A stretch of 64,000 nucleotides of DNA, taken from Lepidurus packardi (taxonomy: Eukaryota > Arthropoda > Branchiopoda > Notostraca > Triopsidae). Location of the stretch: the NCBI GenBank assembly GCA_023053545.1, contig JAKZAN010000004.1, positions 5,518,001-5,582,000 of the forward strand. Reading direction: 5' to 3'. Shown in pieces: positions 11,397-22,900 of the stretch. Within the stretch, counting starts at the first letter, position 1. Every line of letters begins with the position of its first letter. Below the pieces are notes generated by a model that had not been told where the DNA came from, did not search any database, and saw nothing but the letters and a program-made list of their open reading frames with translations. Both the position numbers and the translations under genes were made by a program.

Positions 11397-12620
11397 CTAT
11401 AATCCTCGCCTGATTTCCAAATAGGCATTTAGTTGCTTGCCTGGACGGGAAATAATAAGTATTAAAGACTTATAAATGTAAATTTCATGTGTTACTACCA
11501 TTACTCCGAAGCTCCCCGAAACCTTTAAACTGAAATAGGTTCGGAAGAATATGTTGAACTCTTGGCGCAGGTTTGCGTACTCCTCATTCACCTTTATTTT
11601 TAATCTCATTCACCTTCACTTTGAACGCGAAAGCTAGAAGAAAAGAGAAAAAATCAGTACCATGTAACTAACACGACAATCAAAGGGTACGCTGGCGCCC
11701 GAATGCTTTCCATGCAAGTAATTTATAGAAAATCTCTCTTCATTAGAGAAAAAATCTTCACAAATTAAACGATTTAAAAGACGCGGCAGATTTAGTTGAA
11801 ATAAAACAGTCCCGGCCAGAACTGTTTTATCCTTCCAAATCCAAAAGTTTCGCTTTTAGCTAGCATAATTTCAGCTTTCTCCGCATGAAATCAATTAGAA
11901 AAAAGTTAAAACTTAAAAATAAGTGTAGATGATCACAAAAACATACCCAGAGGAAAGCAGCCCAAAACGAGTGGGAAGACAGAAAATGTACAAAAAAGAC
12001 ATTTCCCTTTCGAGACGGCTGAAGCTAGTCGAGTTTCGCGTTTGTAGACTTCCGGTGACAAACAGAAAATAACAACACAAGTTGCACACCTTTGAGACGT
12101 TGACCAAATCGACCTTACTTCTTCCTTTTTTCGCTTCGGGACATCGTATGAATTTCGCCACCCCATCTCCTTTCGTCACCCATTCTACCCACTTTAGTCT
12201 GTCTACGTTATGCAAGGTCCTGCTACGAAACGTAAAATAGAAAATAGTTAGTCGCAAACTCATAGGAAACGAGTCAAAAACCGAAACCGACGTTTTCTTT
12301 GCAACCAAAAACACTTTTTGGATCTCTTTTAAACTTAAAAATATTCTTCATCTTACCACTGACATTAAAAAAAATAGTAGTTTTAATTTTCAAAGTTCTT
12401 CGTGAAGAACGTAAAAAAATATATCACAAGAGAAGAGAATTTCCTCAAAATTAAAGTTTTGTTTTAACCAACGACCTTTGCAGATAGAAAAAGGTTCTCT
12501 TACCTCGATCTCGCCAACACTCTGACTCCAAAAGTTGACTTTGGCTTCGCAGACAATCTTGAAAGCACCATGGAATTGAAGAAAGCTCACCAAGTGACCC
12601 ACACAAAGCAACGGTCTAGA
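11397..12620 (-). other. Diverged tandem duplication, copy B; possible small multi-exon gene
   Basis: This copy keeps longer open frames on the minus strand. Candidate exons are about 12611-12507 (ends at a GTAAGA donor), 12221-12090 (after a CGTAG acceptor; encodes LHNVDRLKWVEWVTKGDG; donor GTGTGC), and 11632-11493 followed by an intron ending CCCGTCCAG and the short tail GKQLNAYLEIRRGL with a stop at 11397. The last two blocks and the intron position are also seen in copy A. I do not recognise a domain. It may be an unknown rapidly evolving gene or a remnant. RNA evidence is missing, so coding status is open. Confidence 0.35.
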
Positions 12621-14209
12621 TAAAAAATGAAAGACTTAATAATTTAAGTAATTTGTGCAATGGATCATGAAGAGCCAGGCTAAAGTTTGACGAACGGGAC
12701 GGCTGAGGGAAAGATACAATTTTTTCGTCGTGGCACTTTTCGTTCTTGAAATCACTGGGTATCGGGTACTTGAACTGTTTCGAAGATAACAATCCGATTG
12801 GTAACGTTTAACTCACTATGTTATAAAGCTTCACTGCTAGCTTATGTAAAATCGCTGAATAAAAACACGCCTACAATGACTGCTTGCTGGGAAGCAACTG
12901 GCGTTTATTTAGGGCCGCTTCAGGGTACACATCCGTTCAGCGGCAACAAAATTTTGAATTCGTTCTCTTGAACTTGTCCGGGCACGTTTTCTTGTTCACA
13001 GAAACATGCCAATTTTGTGATTTTATAACAAAAAACTTTTGACGGAGCTTACATGAATGTTTTTCTGGTTTTAACCAACGGTAGGTAGACATGACACTAA
13101 CTAAGCTTTTAAGGAATTAAGAATGGTTATCTTTTTTTTAAATATAAAAATTAATAAATCGGCGCTTGAAATTTGAGGATTTTGGGCCTAAAAAGCGAAC
13201 AAATATCTTATTATGGTTACGAAGAAAGCGAGATAAAGAAGGAAGATTTCATGAAACTGTCTGAATTGAATTAACTGCAATATGAAGGAGATTGAAGGTG
13301 ATAAACTTGGAAACATTCGCAGGGGAACCATTAACCAAGCGAAAAAGTAGCAAAAAGTGTTTTAATATTGTTTACTTTTAACTACCAAATGCAAGGAGTG
13401 GAAGTGCGTGTCTGTCGTAACAGTTAACTACTCATAGTTCAAGTTTAATCTTTATTGGCTGAAAAAGAGAATGTTTATTGGGATTGAGTGAGAGCAATTA
13501 GGAAAATTAAAGGTACTGTATGTTGCATTGTACAGTATGTGGATTCAAGTACATTTTACTTCTGTAGACCTGCCTCCAAGAACTGATGCGCTACACTTAG
13601 CGCTTTTCTTTAACCTGTGTTACAACGGTTACCTTTAAGAACACTAGTTATAGTGTCAGTCCTCAAGTGTCATCTCGCCGAATTTGGCGACTTGTTAACA
13701 TTATTCGAAAAGCATTATGGTCGTTTGTGCTAGAAACAAACCTCTAAGGGTTCACGAAAAAGTCCTACAGAAACTTTGCCACACACACGAATCCCCATAA
13801 ATACTCACTTTTAAACGGAATATGATATGCCTTAAATTTAAGCTCGGAATAGTTCTCCTAACCCGCTTGCTCTAAAACCTGTTGCCATTTGTGCATTTTT
13901 TCATTATTCAATAAAATGCGCGTAGATCAACCTAGATTTTTGGTCAGTGAGGTTGGATTTTTCCGCTGACAATGACTAACTAGTTTTCTTAAGAGTGTTA
14001 AAAAATCAAAGAGACAATGAATTCGCTAAACAAATCTCCGCCGCCAAATGCCATAAAATCCCCGTCAATTCGTATTTCCAAGTCTCCAAATTTAGCGGGA
14101 AATCGCCAAACCTGGAAACACTAGCATAAGTAGGCCAACGCTTTTCTTGTGTTGACGAAACCGAGAATCGACCGGCGCCGACCGCCGTACAGGATCGCAG
14201 TTCACTGTC

Positions 14210-14401
14210 TATAATTTAGTTCTTCTCATTGCGAGCTTTCCTGTGTATATCTTATTGTGGGATATCATTGTAAGTAAATGTAGGATTATCCCTTGTAAAG
14301 TAACTCATCCTGATGTCTTGTAATATCCTAAAGAACCCTTATGAAATCCTCTGTCTAATTTCATGTTTATTTTGTTTGTAGAAGGAACTCCATTCGGAAT
14401 A
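14210..14401 (+). promoter_or_regulatory. RPS12 5' UTR region with a spliced leader exon
   Basis: The region just upstream of RPS12 has pyrimidine-rich starts (TTCTTCTC, CTTTCCTG) of the kind used as TOP-type transcription starts in ribosomal protein genes. A good donor (GTAAGTAAAT at 14271) and an acceptor (TTTGTTTGTAG ending at 14381) suggest a 5' UTR intron, with the coding exon beginning at 14382. The transcription start itself is inferred. Confidence 0.45.
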
Positions 14402-14942
14402 ATGTCTGACATGGAAGGGTGAGTTTAAAAGCATGTATGATTGAATGGTTCATAATTAAGATAAAATGTAGAGATGATACCCCCGCGGTCGTCGCCGCTG
14501 TCGACGATGCTCCCGCCGCACCTGTGCCGATGGATATTCACACCGCTGTCCAAGAAGTTTTGAAGAATGCCTTGATTGCCGATGGTCTATCCAGAGGTTT
14601 GCATGAAGCTGCTAAGGCATTAGACAAGTGAGTCATATAACAGGATGTGGCTAGCACTCTAATAAATCGTTCTATAGGCGTCAAGCTTTGCTTTGCGTTT
14701 TAGCTGACAACTGCAATGAACCCCTGTACAAGAAGCTTGTTCAAGCCCTTTGCAATGAGCACAACATCCCGCTCATGAAGGTGGACAACAACAAAAAGCT
14801 GGGAGAATGGGCCGGGCTCTGTAAAATCGACAAAGAAGGCAAAGCACGTAAAGTCGTGGGATGCTCTTGCGTCGTCGTCAAGGATTGGGGCCAAGAAACA
14901 CCCGCCACCGCCATGGTTCTTGAATACCTGAAAAACAATTAA
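14402..14942 (+). CDS. RpS12: 40S ribosomal protein S12 (eS12)
   Basis: Cytosolic small-subunit ribosomal protein eS12, 145 residues, in three coding exons: 14402-14418, 14472-14627 and 14678-14942, with all phases consistent. The start MSDMEG is followed by an acidic/Ala-rich N terminus, then [40 protein letters not shown], and a C terminus [16 protein letters not shown]. The length and the L7Ae/L30e-like fold segments match the family. The two coding introns are only about 50 bp, too short to host the snoRNAs found in vertebrate RPS12 introns. It is expected to be highly and constitutively expressed. Confidence 0.97.
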
Positions 14943-15579
14943 GATCCGTGGTTTTACTACCTATGGCTTTTGCCTGTAAATTCTAATACATGGCTTAAAG
15001 CTCAGCGTCGTCTTTCAGTTTGATTAACCTAGCTAATTTTGTACAATTTTCTCCTGAATTTAAATTCAACAGTCAGATTGTTCAACAGGTTAGTATGCTA
15101 CTGTGTTTCACTAGAAAAGTTAGACATTTGTTTCCATGCCGTTTCGCTATTTATTCAGATAAAAAAGATTTTTTAATTCTCAAATTTCTCAATTTTTTTT
15201 AATATCGCAGCAACTTTTTGATTTACGATTCCTTCTCAACCATTTATTCCGTCTGTCGCCTAGTTATGTCATTATGAAACAATTAAATAGTAGGAAAGGT
15301 TTCCTTTCTTTCTAATCCTTTCCAAAGCAGGCAGGAATTTGGAAGCTACAGTACATTGGGGAAGACCGTTCAACACAGGAGATTAAGTCATTTATACCTG
15401 AGAAACGACTAAACTCCATGTTTTTCTTTTCTTTAAATACACTAGCTTACAAGCAGAGTAGCGTGTTCTGTTTATTTACTTAGCCAACTTTTTTTTTTAA
15501 TTTTTCTTACAATTTGCTGACGGTAAGATCTCTTGCAACAGTCTGTAACAAAGTCTTAGAAACTACCCGCAGAACAACT
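14943..15579. other. RPS12 / glutamate receptor intergenic (convergent)
   Basis: About 640 bp between the convergent stop codons of RPS12 and the glutamate receptor. It holds the two 3' UTRs. It is AT-rich with poly-T runs and has no recognised gene. Confidence 0.6.
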
Positions 15580-18500
15580 TCAGCGGTAACTTAGCTTATC
15601 CATGGAAGGTGACGATCGAGGTCTCCGGACGGGTTTCGTGTTTCCGTTGCAACGTAAAGTGTCACGGAGTTCTCGTAACATAGCTTTAACTAATGATCCT
15701 TCGTCTTCTTCCAAGGCTAATTTCCGTGCCTTCCAAGCGAACTCACAGAACGAAATCAGCAGTGCGACTGCCATACCACCTATCAGCACCACGAAAACAC
15801 CACCGACGTTCCCCAACCCTAGTTCGTTAGCAGCCGAGCTTGACTTTACTGCGTCATCCTATAAAAATTCCCCCAAAATGTTAAGATTGCGATCAATACC
15901 AAAAATATTTAACCTTGCAAGCCCCTCCTCCGCGGTTTTCTTTCCACCACTTGTCTTTGAGGATTAGCAATCTATTAGATTCTTGAAGTTTCAGAACGGC
16001 TTGACTCATAGCTGGACGGTAAGGTGAATCTACGCACGAATCAGTACAGTAAATTTTTTAATACTTATAATTTTTTGGGAAAACTACTTTTTTGCAAAGC
16101 TATGCCGTAGCCTTTTGAATCCAACATTCCTCCAATTTGGGTCAAATCGCATTTTCGCTCAACGTGGTACTCGATGGACGACGATTCCATAAGAAAAGCG
16201 TACTGGCCGTTCGATTTCTGTACGCGCTCAACACCTTCAGAATTACTTGACGTGTAAACACTAGGACGAGCTTGTTCCATAAAAATGCGCATCCGGATAT
16301 ACGTCGGAATTTGTGAATTCTTATTACGACATGAAAAATACAAAATATTAATAACGAGTAAATTACAAGCTAAAGTTATATTTCACCTTAAAGAACGATA
16401 AAGTTGTTCCACTCTTCAGATGCCCATACTTAATCTTGGTTTGCTTGGATAAGTCTTCGGCGGATTCGATCGGGGATTCCATACGTTCCACTGTCAAGAA
16501 GGCAGCCAAATTGGCCGTGTACGATGAAATCATGATTAGCGTGAAGAACCACCACATGCCCGCCACCATCCTGGTTGACACGGCCCTAAATACCACATAT
16601 TAGGTAAGTGTACCGTTAGCAATGCTCAAAATGCGATTTGAAATAAGATGAGCTAGTTACTTGGGAGCAATATCCGAACCTTGCTGCATAAGACTGCCAA
16701 TAGTGAACCTATAACCAAAAGTTCATAAATATCACGTTTCATGTTTTTAGCTTGTCTCGTCTAAGAATACGCACCACATGGAGTTTAGGATGGTAAACTG
16801 ATTTTCGAGTATGTCGGGTGTTTGGTTACACGGATGCGGGTTATTCCACTCGAAAGGACTAAGTCGAGCCAACACGAAGAGAATCATAGACACGCCCAAA
16901 TATGCGGTGCACATGTAGATCCATACTTCTACCGATAAAGGCGACAGAAATGAAAACAAACTAGGTGGTTTCTTCTGCGGTTTCTTGTATAAAATACTGA
17001 TTCCTAGCAAAATATAAATTTTTAAAAAATATTAAGACTATTTCCAGATTATTCCAAACACCTCTCGAAAGATTACCTGTATTCATAAATGGCATGGTAA
17101 AGTCTACTGCTTGCTGACGCTCATAATTGATAGAAAGATCTCCAATGGCAACGTCCGTTTTCTAGCAATTATCGCAGAAACGAATTAAGAAAACAGCATC
17201 GAAAAAAAAATCCAATATTACCCCATCCAAGAGTTCTTTGACCATTCCATTCCACGTCCCTGACTCTTTATTAAAAGTTCCATGGGCCCCGTCCCCGACG
17301 ATTCTGAATTGCACTTTAAAGCCAAGAAGTTGACTAACTTCGTTAATGATGTCCACGCAAAAGCCCTCGAAACGATCATTTCCAGAAAGAAGATCGGAAG
17401 ATTCCTTGAGCATGAAATAGGGATCCGCCTACGTGAAAATGCAACATAACTTTTTGTTTTTAACATATAATCCAAATTTTACCAGAACGGATGTAACGGT
17501 AAGCGTCTTATTATGCAAGCTTTCGGCAGAAATGGATTGAATATCAGCCGTCGTACGAGTAAAATTGGCCCCGTCCATTTTACTCCACGTTCCGACAGCT
17601 TCCAGACCGTCAGCAGATATTTCCAAGACATCCAAATGAAAATTACTCCTAAATCCTTGAGCATCAAACTTAATGCGTCCAGTCAAGCCTTCCATTTCCA
17701 CCTTCAGAAAAAAATTACACGAACTTTAAAAAGTCATCCATTCAGAGAAGACTATATGACCTACAGTAAATCACTTACCAACTTCATGTAATTAACCAAA
17801 CTGTTGCCATATATCCAAGTGTCAGGCCCATCACAAGACAAAGGCCGGATGGACACATCCTGGCTTCGGTCCAAATCGTGTAACGCTTTGGCGAATAATT
17901 GAACTGCATCATATACTAATGCTGTCTCTGTCTAAAAAGCAATTTCGTAACGAAGATTCGTGCCTTTCTAACCCCTTACCCTATTATTGTAAAAAAAAAA
18001 AATCACATACCTTTAATTTTTTTTCGTTCAGATCCAACGTTCGCCCGTACCGCATTTCGCCAAAAACCCAATCCGACACGATATTAGCTACTTCGGTCTT
18101 GTTAATATCAACGATACGAATCCCAGTGATATTGGTGCCACCGTATTTATAATCGTTCAAGTCCACCGTGTGAAAATCCTGCTCGTAATAACATTTATTC
18201 ATTTCGCGGAAAAATTTTTAGAAAAATATAATCTTACCAAAGACGTAACAAAATAAGATTGGTACGCTGTCATAAGACCAACTTGCTGTGCTTGTTTTAG
18301 AATCGTTGGAATCTTCTCGGTAGCACAGTCCAGTACAATCTGCTTGTCATTCGCTCGCTTCATATCCTTGAGCAGAGACCTAAGCAAAATAAGGTCACCG
18401 AGAGTCATCGATTTATTTAGCGCTAAATTTTTTTAAAAAATTTCGTGTTGTAACCTGTAGTCATCTTCTTGTCCCAATTGACGAACCGTTACCCTGTACT

Positions 18501-19323
18501 CATTTTGCACAGTAAGATGTAGCAGTTGTTGCAAACGATCCAAGCCTTCAGCATCTTCGTAGAGTATCGTAAATGTTCGCCATCCCCATGCCAGCACAAT
18601 ATCCAAATACGCCTAAGTCATAGCGTTAAAGAAACCATTAAATAAACGACGACATGTGCATTTAAAGGGAAGAAGCATGTTTACTTTGCCTAATGATGCA
18701 GGGTGAGGATGCAAGTTAATGGAGTACTCATCTCTCCTGAGCTTGGCATCCCGTCGCGTCTCCAAATGTGGAAGTTCCAGCGTATCACAAATACCTTGCA
18801 CATGGGCCGAACTAGTCGCTGAAGAAGGACCTAAAATACACCCCAGTCCGGACCGCACCATTTGACACACTAAAGCAAATATGCGTTTCAGAACTCAACC
18901 ATCACTCAACTGACATCTCTTAGTTGAATCCCAAAGAAATACTGTCCTATTATATTCACCTTTCTTATTAGCACCGAATGAGTCGTGCGGAGACAAACGC
19001 TCTAATTGTGCGATTAACCTCGACCGCGGTAGAACATTGCGATTGCTGTTGACCCTTTCAACCGCATAGCGGAATGCAATATCTTGCGTTGGATCCGTGC
19101 CATCGAATAAACCACCTAGATAAACCGTATCATTACAAGTCATTCCTAGAAAAAAAACCTTCCTGACATCTTCCTTTTCCTGAATTCCTTCTGCTTCTGA
19201 AGAGGGAAGATGTCCCGAAAAGTTGAAAGACACAAATTCAATCTCACCAATGCGAATGACATCAGGGAGAGCTAAAGTATGGGCAATTAAAAACGCCCAA
19301 AGACACCAATTGCTGCAGGCCAT
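15580..19323 (-). CDS. Kainate-type ionotropic glutamate receptor subunit
   Basis: A ligand-gated cation channel of excitatory synapses, complete in 16 exons and 883 residues: 19323-19248, 19115-18960, 18869-18685, 18612-18455, 18379-18238, 18178-18011, 17931-17779, 17701-17483, 17428-17222, 17161-17077, 17003-16775, 16708-16661, 16585-16387, 16319-16088, 16029-15914, 15858-15580. It has a signal peptide, then an amino-terminal domain opening [12 protein letters not shown] across the first intron. The S1 ligand lobe ([20 protein letters not shown], then [14 protein letters not shown]) precedes M1 in exon 11. The pore is [15 protein letters not shown], with unedited Gln at the Q/R site. M3 carries the gating motif [13 protein letters not shown]2 includes [13 protein letters not shown], and M4 is [17 protein letters not shown]. 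The short Arg/Ser-rich tail is cytoplasmic. The pore and ligand lobes favour kainate-type over NMDA-type; the exact subgroup needs a tree. Confidence 0.93.
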
Positions 19324-19965
19324 GTTGTTTCACTACCAGTAAGGGTTTGTGTTTTCTTACACCAACTTTTAACCAGGATTACTTTCACCGTCAGCGAAGG
19401 CAGGTGAAGGGGAGCTTATGAGCTTATTGCTCTACGGGAGAAGCGCTAGTGTGTTATGCCAATTGCAGCAGGGGTCACACTGAAACACGACCTAGCTGCT
19501 GCCACTGCTCTCACAATCCTATATGGATGGCGTCGTGTTCCCTTTCCCTGATGCCCTGTAAGAACTGAAAATCTTAAAATAAACTCTGCTTTCTACTACA
19601 GGAAGACAGAATGACTGGGTGCCTTTTGCATCTATTTACAGCCCCGTTATGGCCCGTCTCAGGAGATGGATGCTGGAACGCAGCGACAATTTTCACACCA
19701 GACTTTTTTCACACGTTTTCAGCCCCTGACAGGAAACTTCACAGGGATAATACTTCATAGATCATGCTGCGTCTTCTCTCTTACTATATCTTCGCGTAAG
19801 TCTGAAGTTGTGGAAATTACGCGATTTCATTGAAAACTAGGCAAAACGCTATAAAGTAGGAATACAATTTTCGCCATAGCTTCTTAATTTTCACCACAGA
19901 GACTTAATTTTCATTTCTTCCGGCACATGCTTTCTTATGATAGAAAATGTTGCGAGTTCGGTCAC
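19324..19965. other. Upstream region of the glutamate receptor
   Basis: About 640 bp between the receptor start codon and the stop of the next minus-strand gene. It presumably contains the receptor promoter and that gene's 3' UTR. I see no TATA box or repeat that can be named with confidence. Confidence 0.5.
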
Positions 19966-22900
19966 CTACCGCGGAGGACTCACTCCAGGTGGCGGACTAT
20001 CATAAACTGGACTCGAAATGGGTGCTCTAGTTTGATTCACAGCAGGATTGCAAGCTGCCGAGAAAGACGGAGGGGGTAAGAGTTCTGCTTGGAGTTCCAA
20101 AGGACTTGGCAATGGTGCCAAAGGTGCCGGGACTTTAGGAGAAGAATGGCATTCTCCTAAAAAAAGTACAATAACAATCTTTTAGGCAACTGGTCCCCTT
20201 ACGAAACTACACCAAGGTCCTTTACCTGGCAAATTGTGTCCTGGAATGCTAATAACGTATACAATGCCTTCAACGTATATCAAATTTCTCGCGTGAGGGG
20301 GCGGAGAGCCTGGTGGGGGAGGAGGTGGAAGCATGTTTTCAAAATCTACATCCTCTTCAACAGTTTTAGTTTTCTGTTGTAACCAAGAATTCAATTAGTT
20401 TAGAGTTTCACTCCCAATAGTATAAAGTTCGTTTACCTTAAACATGCGTTTCTTGAACAGACGCTTTCTTTTAGGAGGGCGAACAAAAGGTAGAGGCGAA
20501 GTTAGCTCTTCTCCTCCCGAAGGTGACGTCCCATCGCCTGGCCTGATTTTATCAGCAAAGACCACACTTTTGCGTTTTTCAGTCCCTTCTTCCCCGTTTT
20601 CGTATATCCTATTTCAAGAAAATGAAAGAAAAAAGGAAGACATATTAGCCGGCATAAGTTTTTACACTTTTGCTTCTGAAAAGTACAATTTACCACCACA
20701 GTTTGCTGTAGCAGCACAATATCCCAAATTAAGTCGTCAAACTTTCGTAACAAGATTTCTCGAAAACGGCTTGTCAGATTGAAAGCATTATAAAACAGAA
20801 GTATTCCTTTATTAGTGGCTAGGGCACAACCAAAAGACGATTTTAGATAAAGTATTTCTCCTAGTTACAAATTCATTTACATATTGCAAATTTCTTTTTC
20901 AATGGGAAAAATGCGCATTGGTTGTGCGCTACCTATGAGAAAGCTCCAGCTTTCTGTCAAAGAATTGTTTCATGAAATATACTGGTTTTCTCGAAAAAGT
21001 TGTTCCGAAATTCACCATGCTAACCGCCGATAACGAGCAAGAGCCGCGTTCGTTTTGTACGTTCGACTTAAACTTAGACTAGCCAAACTTCCTTGACTTA
21101 CGCTTATAAGCGTTCGTTTTAGTCTACACTTTGAAAGTTTACGGAAGTCGACTTGCAAAGCATTGAGTTCGAAACAAACGGTGATAAGCATAAGTTTACA
21201 ATTGCTCCACCCATTGGGCGGTGCTCGACGAAAATAAAAAATATATGAAATGTTCATTTTTCGAGTACGGATTTCAATAGTAAATTATTGAGCTGTTATG
21301 TGGGACGGTTAATTTCTTCCATTCTTGAATCAGTTTTTAGTATTATCCGGACAATTGAAGATGTGACTGGGGAAGATATTGACGGGACAATTGTCTCCTA
21401 TTGGTTGTTTGCAACTTAGGCTCGTGCTTCTTGTCCCAAAATTCAATACTTCGATGAAAAAATCGTTGATTGCCAATTAAAATAAGTAAAAACGTAAAAT
21501 AATTAAACTATTAAAATTAACGTATTCTTGAAAAGCATGCAGTCTCCAGTCATGCGGCGTTATAAACAAAGGAAATAAATTCACAAGGGGGCGTGGTTCA
21601 GTTTAAGTCTGAGCAAATGAGTACTCATTACAGACATACCGGATTTGAGCCCAAAACTAAAAGTCGACTTTCAAAGTCTAAGTCAAGTAGCTAAATAAAA
21701 CGCGAATAAGCCTGAAGTTTACCCCCCTCGAACGCTTATAAGCGCAAGTCTTGAGTAGACTTTTAAGTCGACTTAAACTCTCGTCAAAACGAATGCGGCT
21801 ATAATACGAACGGAACATAAGCATAACATGGACATATAATTATAAAGATAATATAAACATACAAACTATGTAAACATAAATAAACATTTAACACAGACGA
21901 AGCTTTAGCTTCCTTTTCAAAATAAAAGTATTTAAACAAGTACTAAAATTACGAATAAGTTCAATTATTCCATACCTCGAACCTGGAAGAACCAGGATGC
22001 CCTTTTCGGGCGGTGGCCTTATGGAGATTCTTTGCGAAGGCTTATGTGTACGCTTTTCTCGTTTCGAAGAGGGCAAAGGAGAAGTTGGCTCTTCCTTGGG
22101 AACATAACTCATCGCCTCCTACAATCCCAACGTGAATTAAATTTAGCTTTTAAGGTCAAACTTTAACACTCTGTATACCATGACAAGGATCTTGTCTTCT
22201 TCATCCAGATCGCCTAAAACTTCTTCAACTTTCTTGACAACCGAAGATTGAGCGGCTACAGGATTCGGAGTGGTCACCATTATAGGCCCACTGGGTATGC
22301 TGGGACTGTCCTCGTTCAAAACAGTTTTACTGGTAAACATCGGTGACGAAAGTGCAGGGAATAAGCCAGGTATGGTCGGCGGTAGCATGCCAGCTGCAAC
22401 TAGCCTTGGATCAGACAAAGGAGCAGCAAATCCGGGCTGTTGTACTGGCGCAACAGGATATCTCACAGGTGACATCTTCAAAAAGAATCGTCACATGTTA
22501 ATTTTAATAACCTCATAAATAATTAAACCTAACTTACAACCGGTACTGTTGGTAGCATTATTCCTGGCCTTAGTACAGGCAAATTGCCCGGGCCGTATGG
22601 ACCTCGCTCTGTCACGTGACTTGTAGAAGGCACAATCTGATACGAGTTCCCAATCTGAAACAGACAAATCAATCAAATTAAAAACCTTATAAAATAATAC
22701 ATAATAAATAAAATAATCATTAAAATAATAAAAAATAATACATAAAATAATAATAAAATACAAATATAATAATAATAAAACCATATCCCAAGAAAGTAAT
22801 AAAAGCTATACTGAGGGTCAAGAATCTACCTGGACGAGCTTCATTGAACCAGGGCGGGGTTGCCAAGGTGGTCGCGCATCATGTCCTGGTTGAATTTCTT

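Larger units (their letters stand above)
7218..14209. other. Gene-poor interval downstream of kismet
   Basis: About 7 kb with no gene I can recognise. It contains the kismet 3' UTR (start), a tRNA-derived relic (8837-8910), a small 14-bp repeat of ATGTAAACATAAAA type (about 9713-9752), a diverged tandem duplication (10.1-12.6 kb) and a minisatellite (10.9-11.08 kb). A minus-strand frame at 7834-8103 with an ICTYC motif was considered and not accepted. The remainder is AT-rich and unremarkable. Confidence 0.6.
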
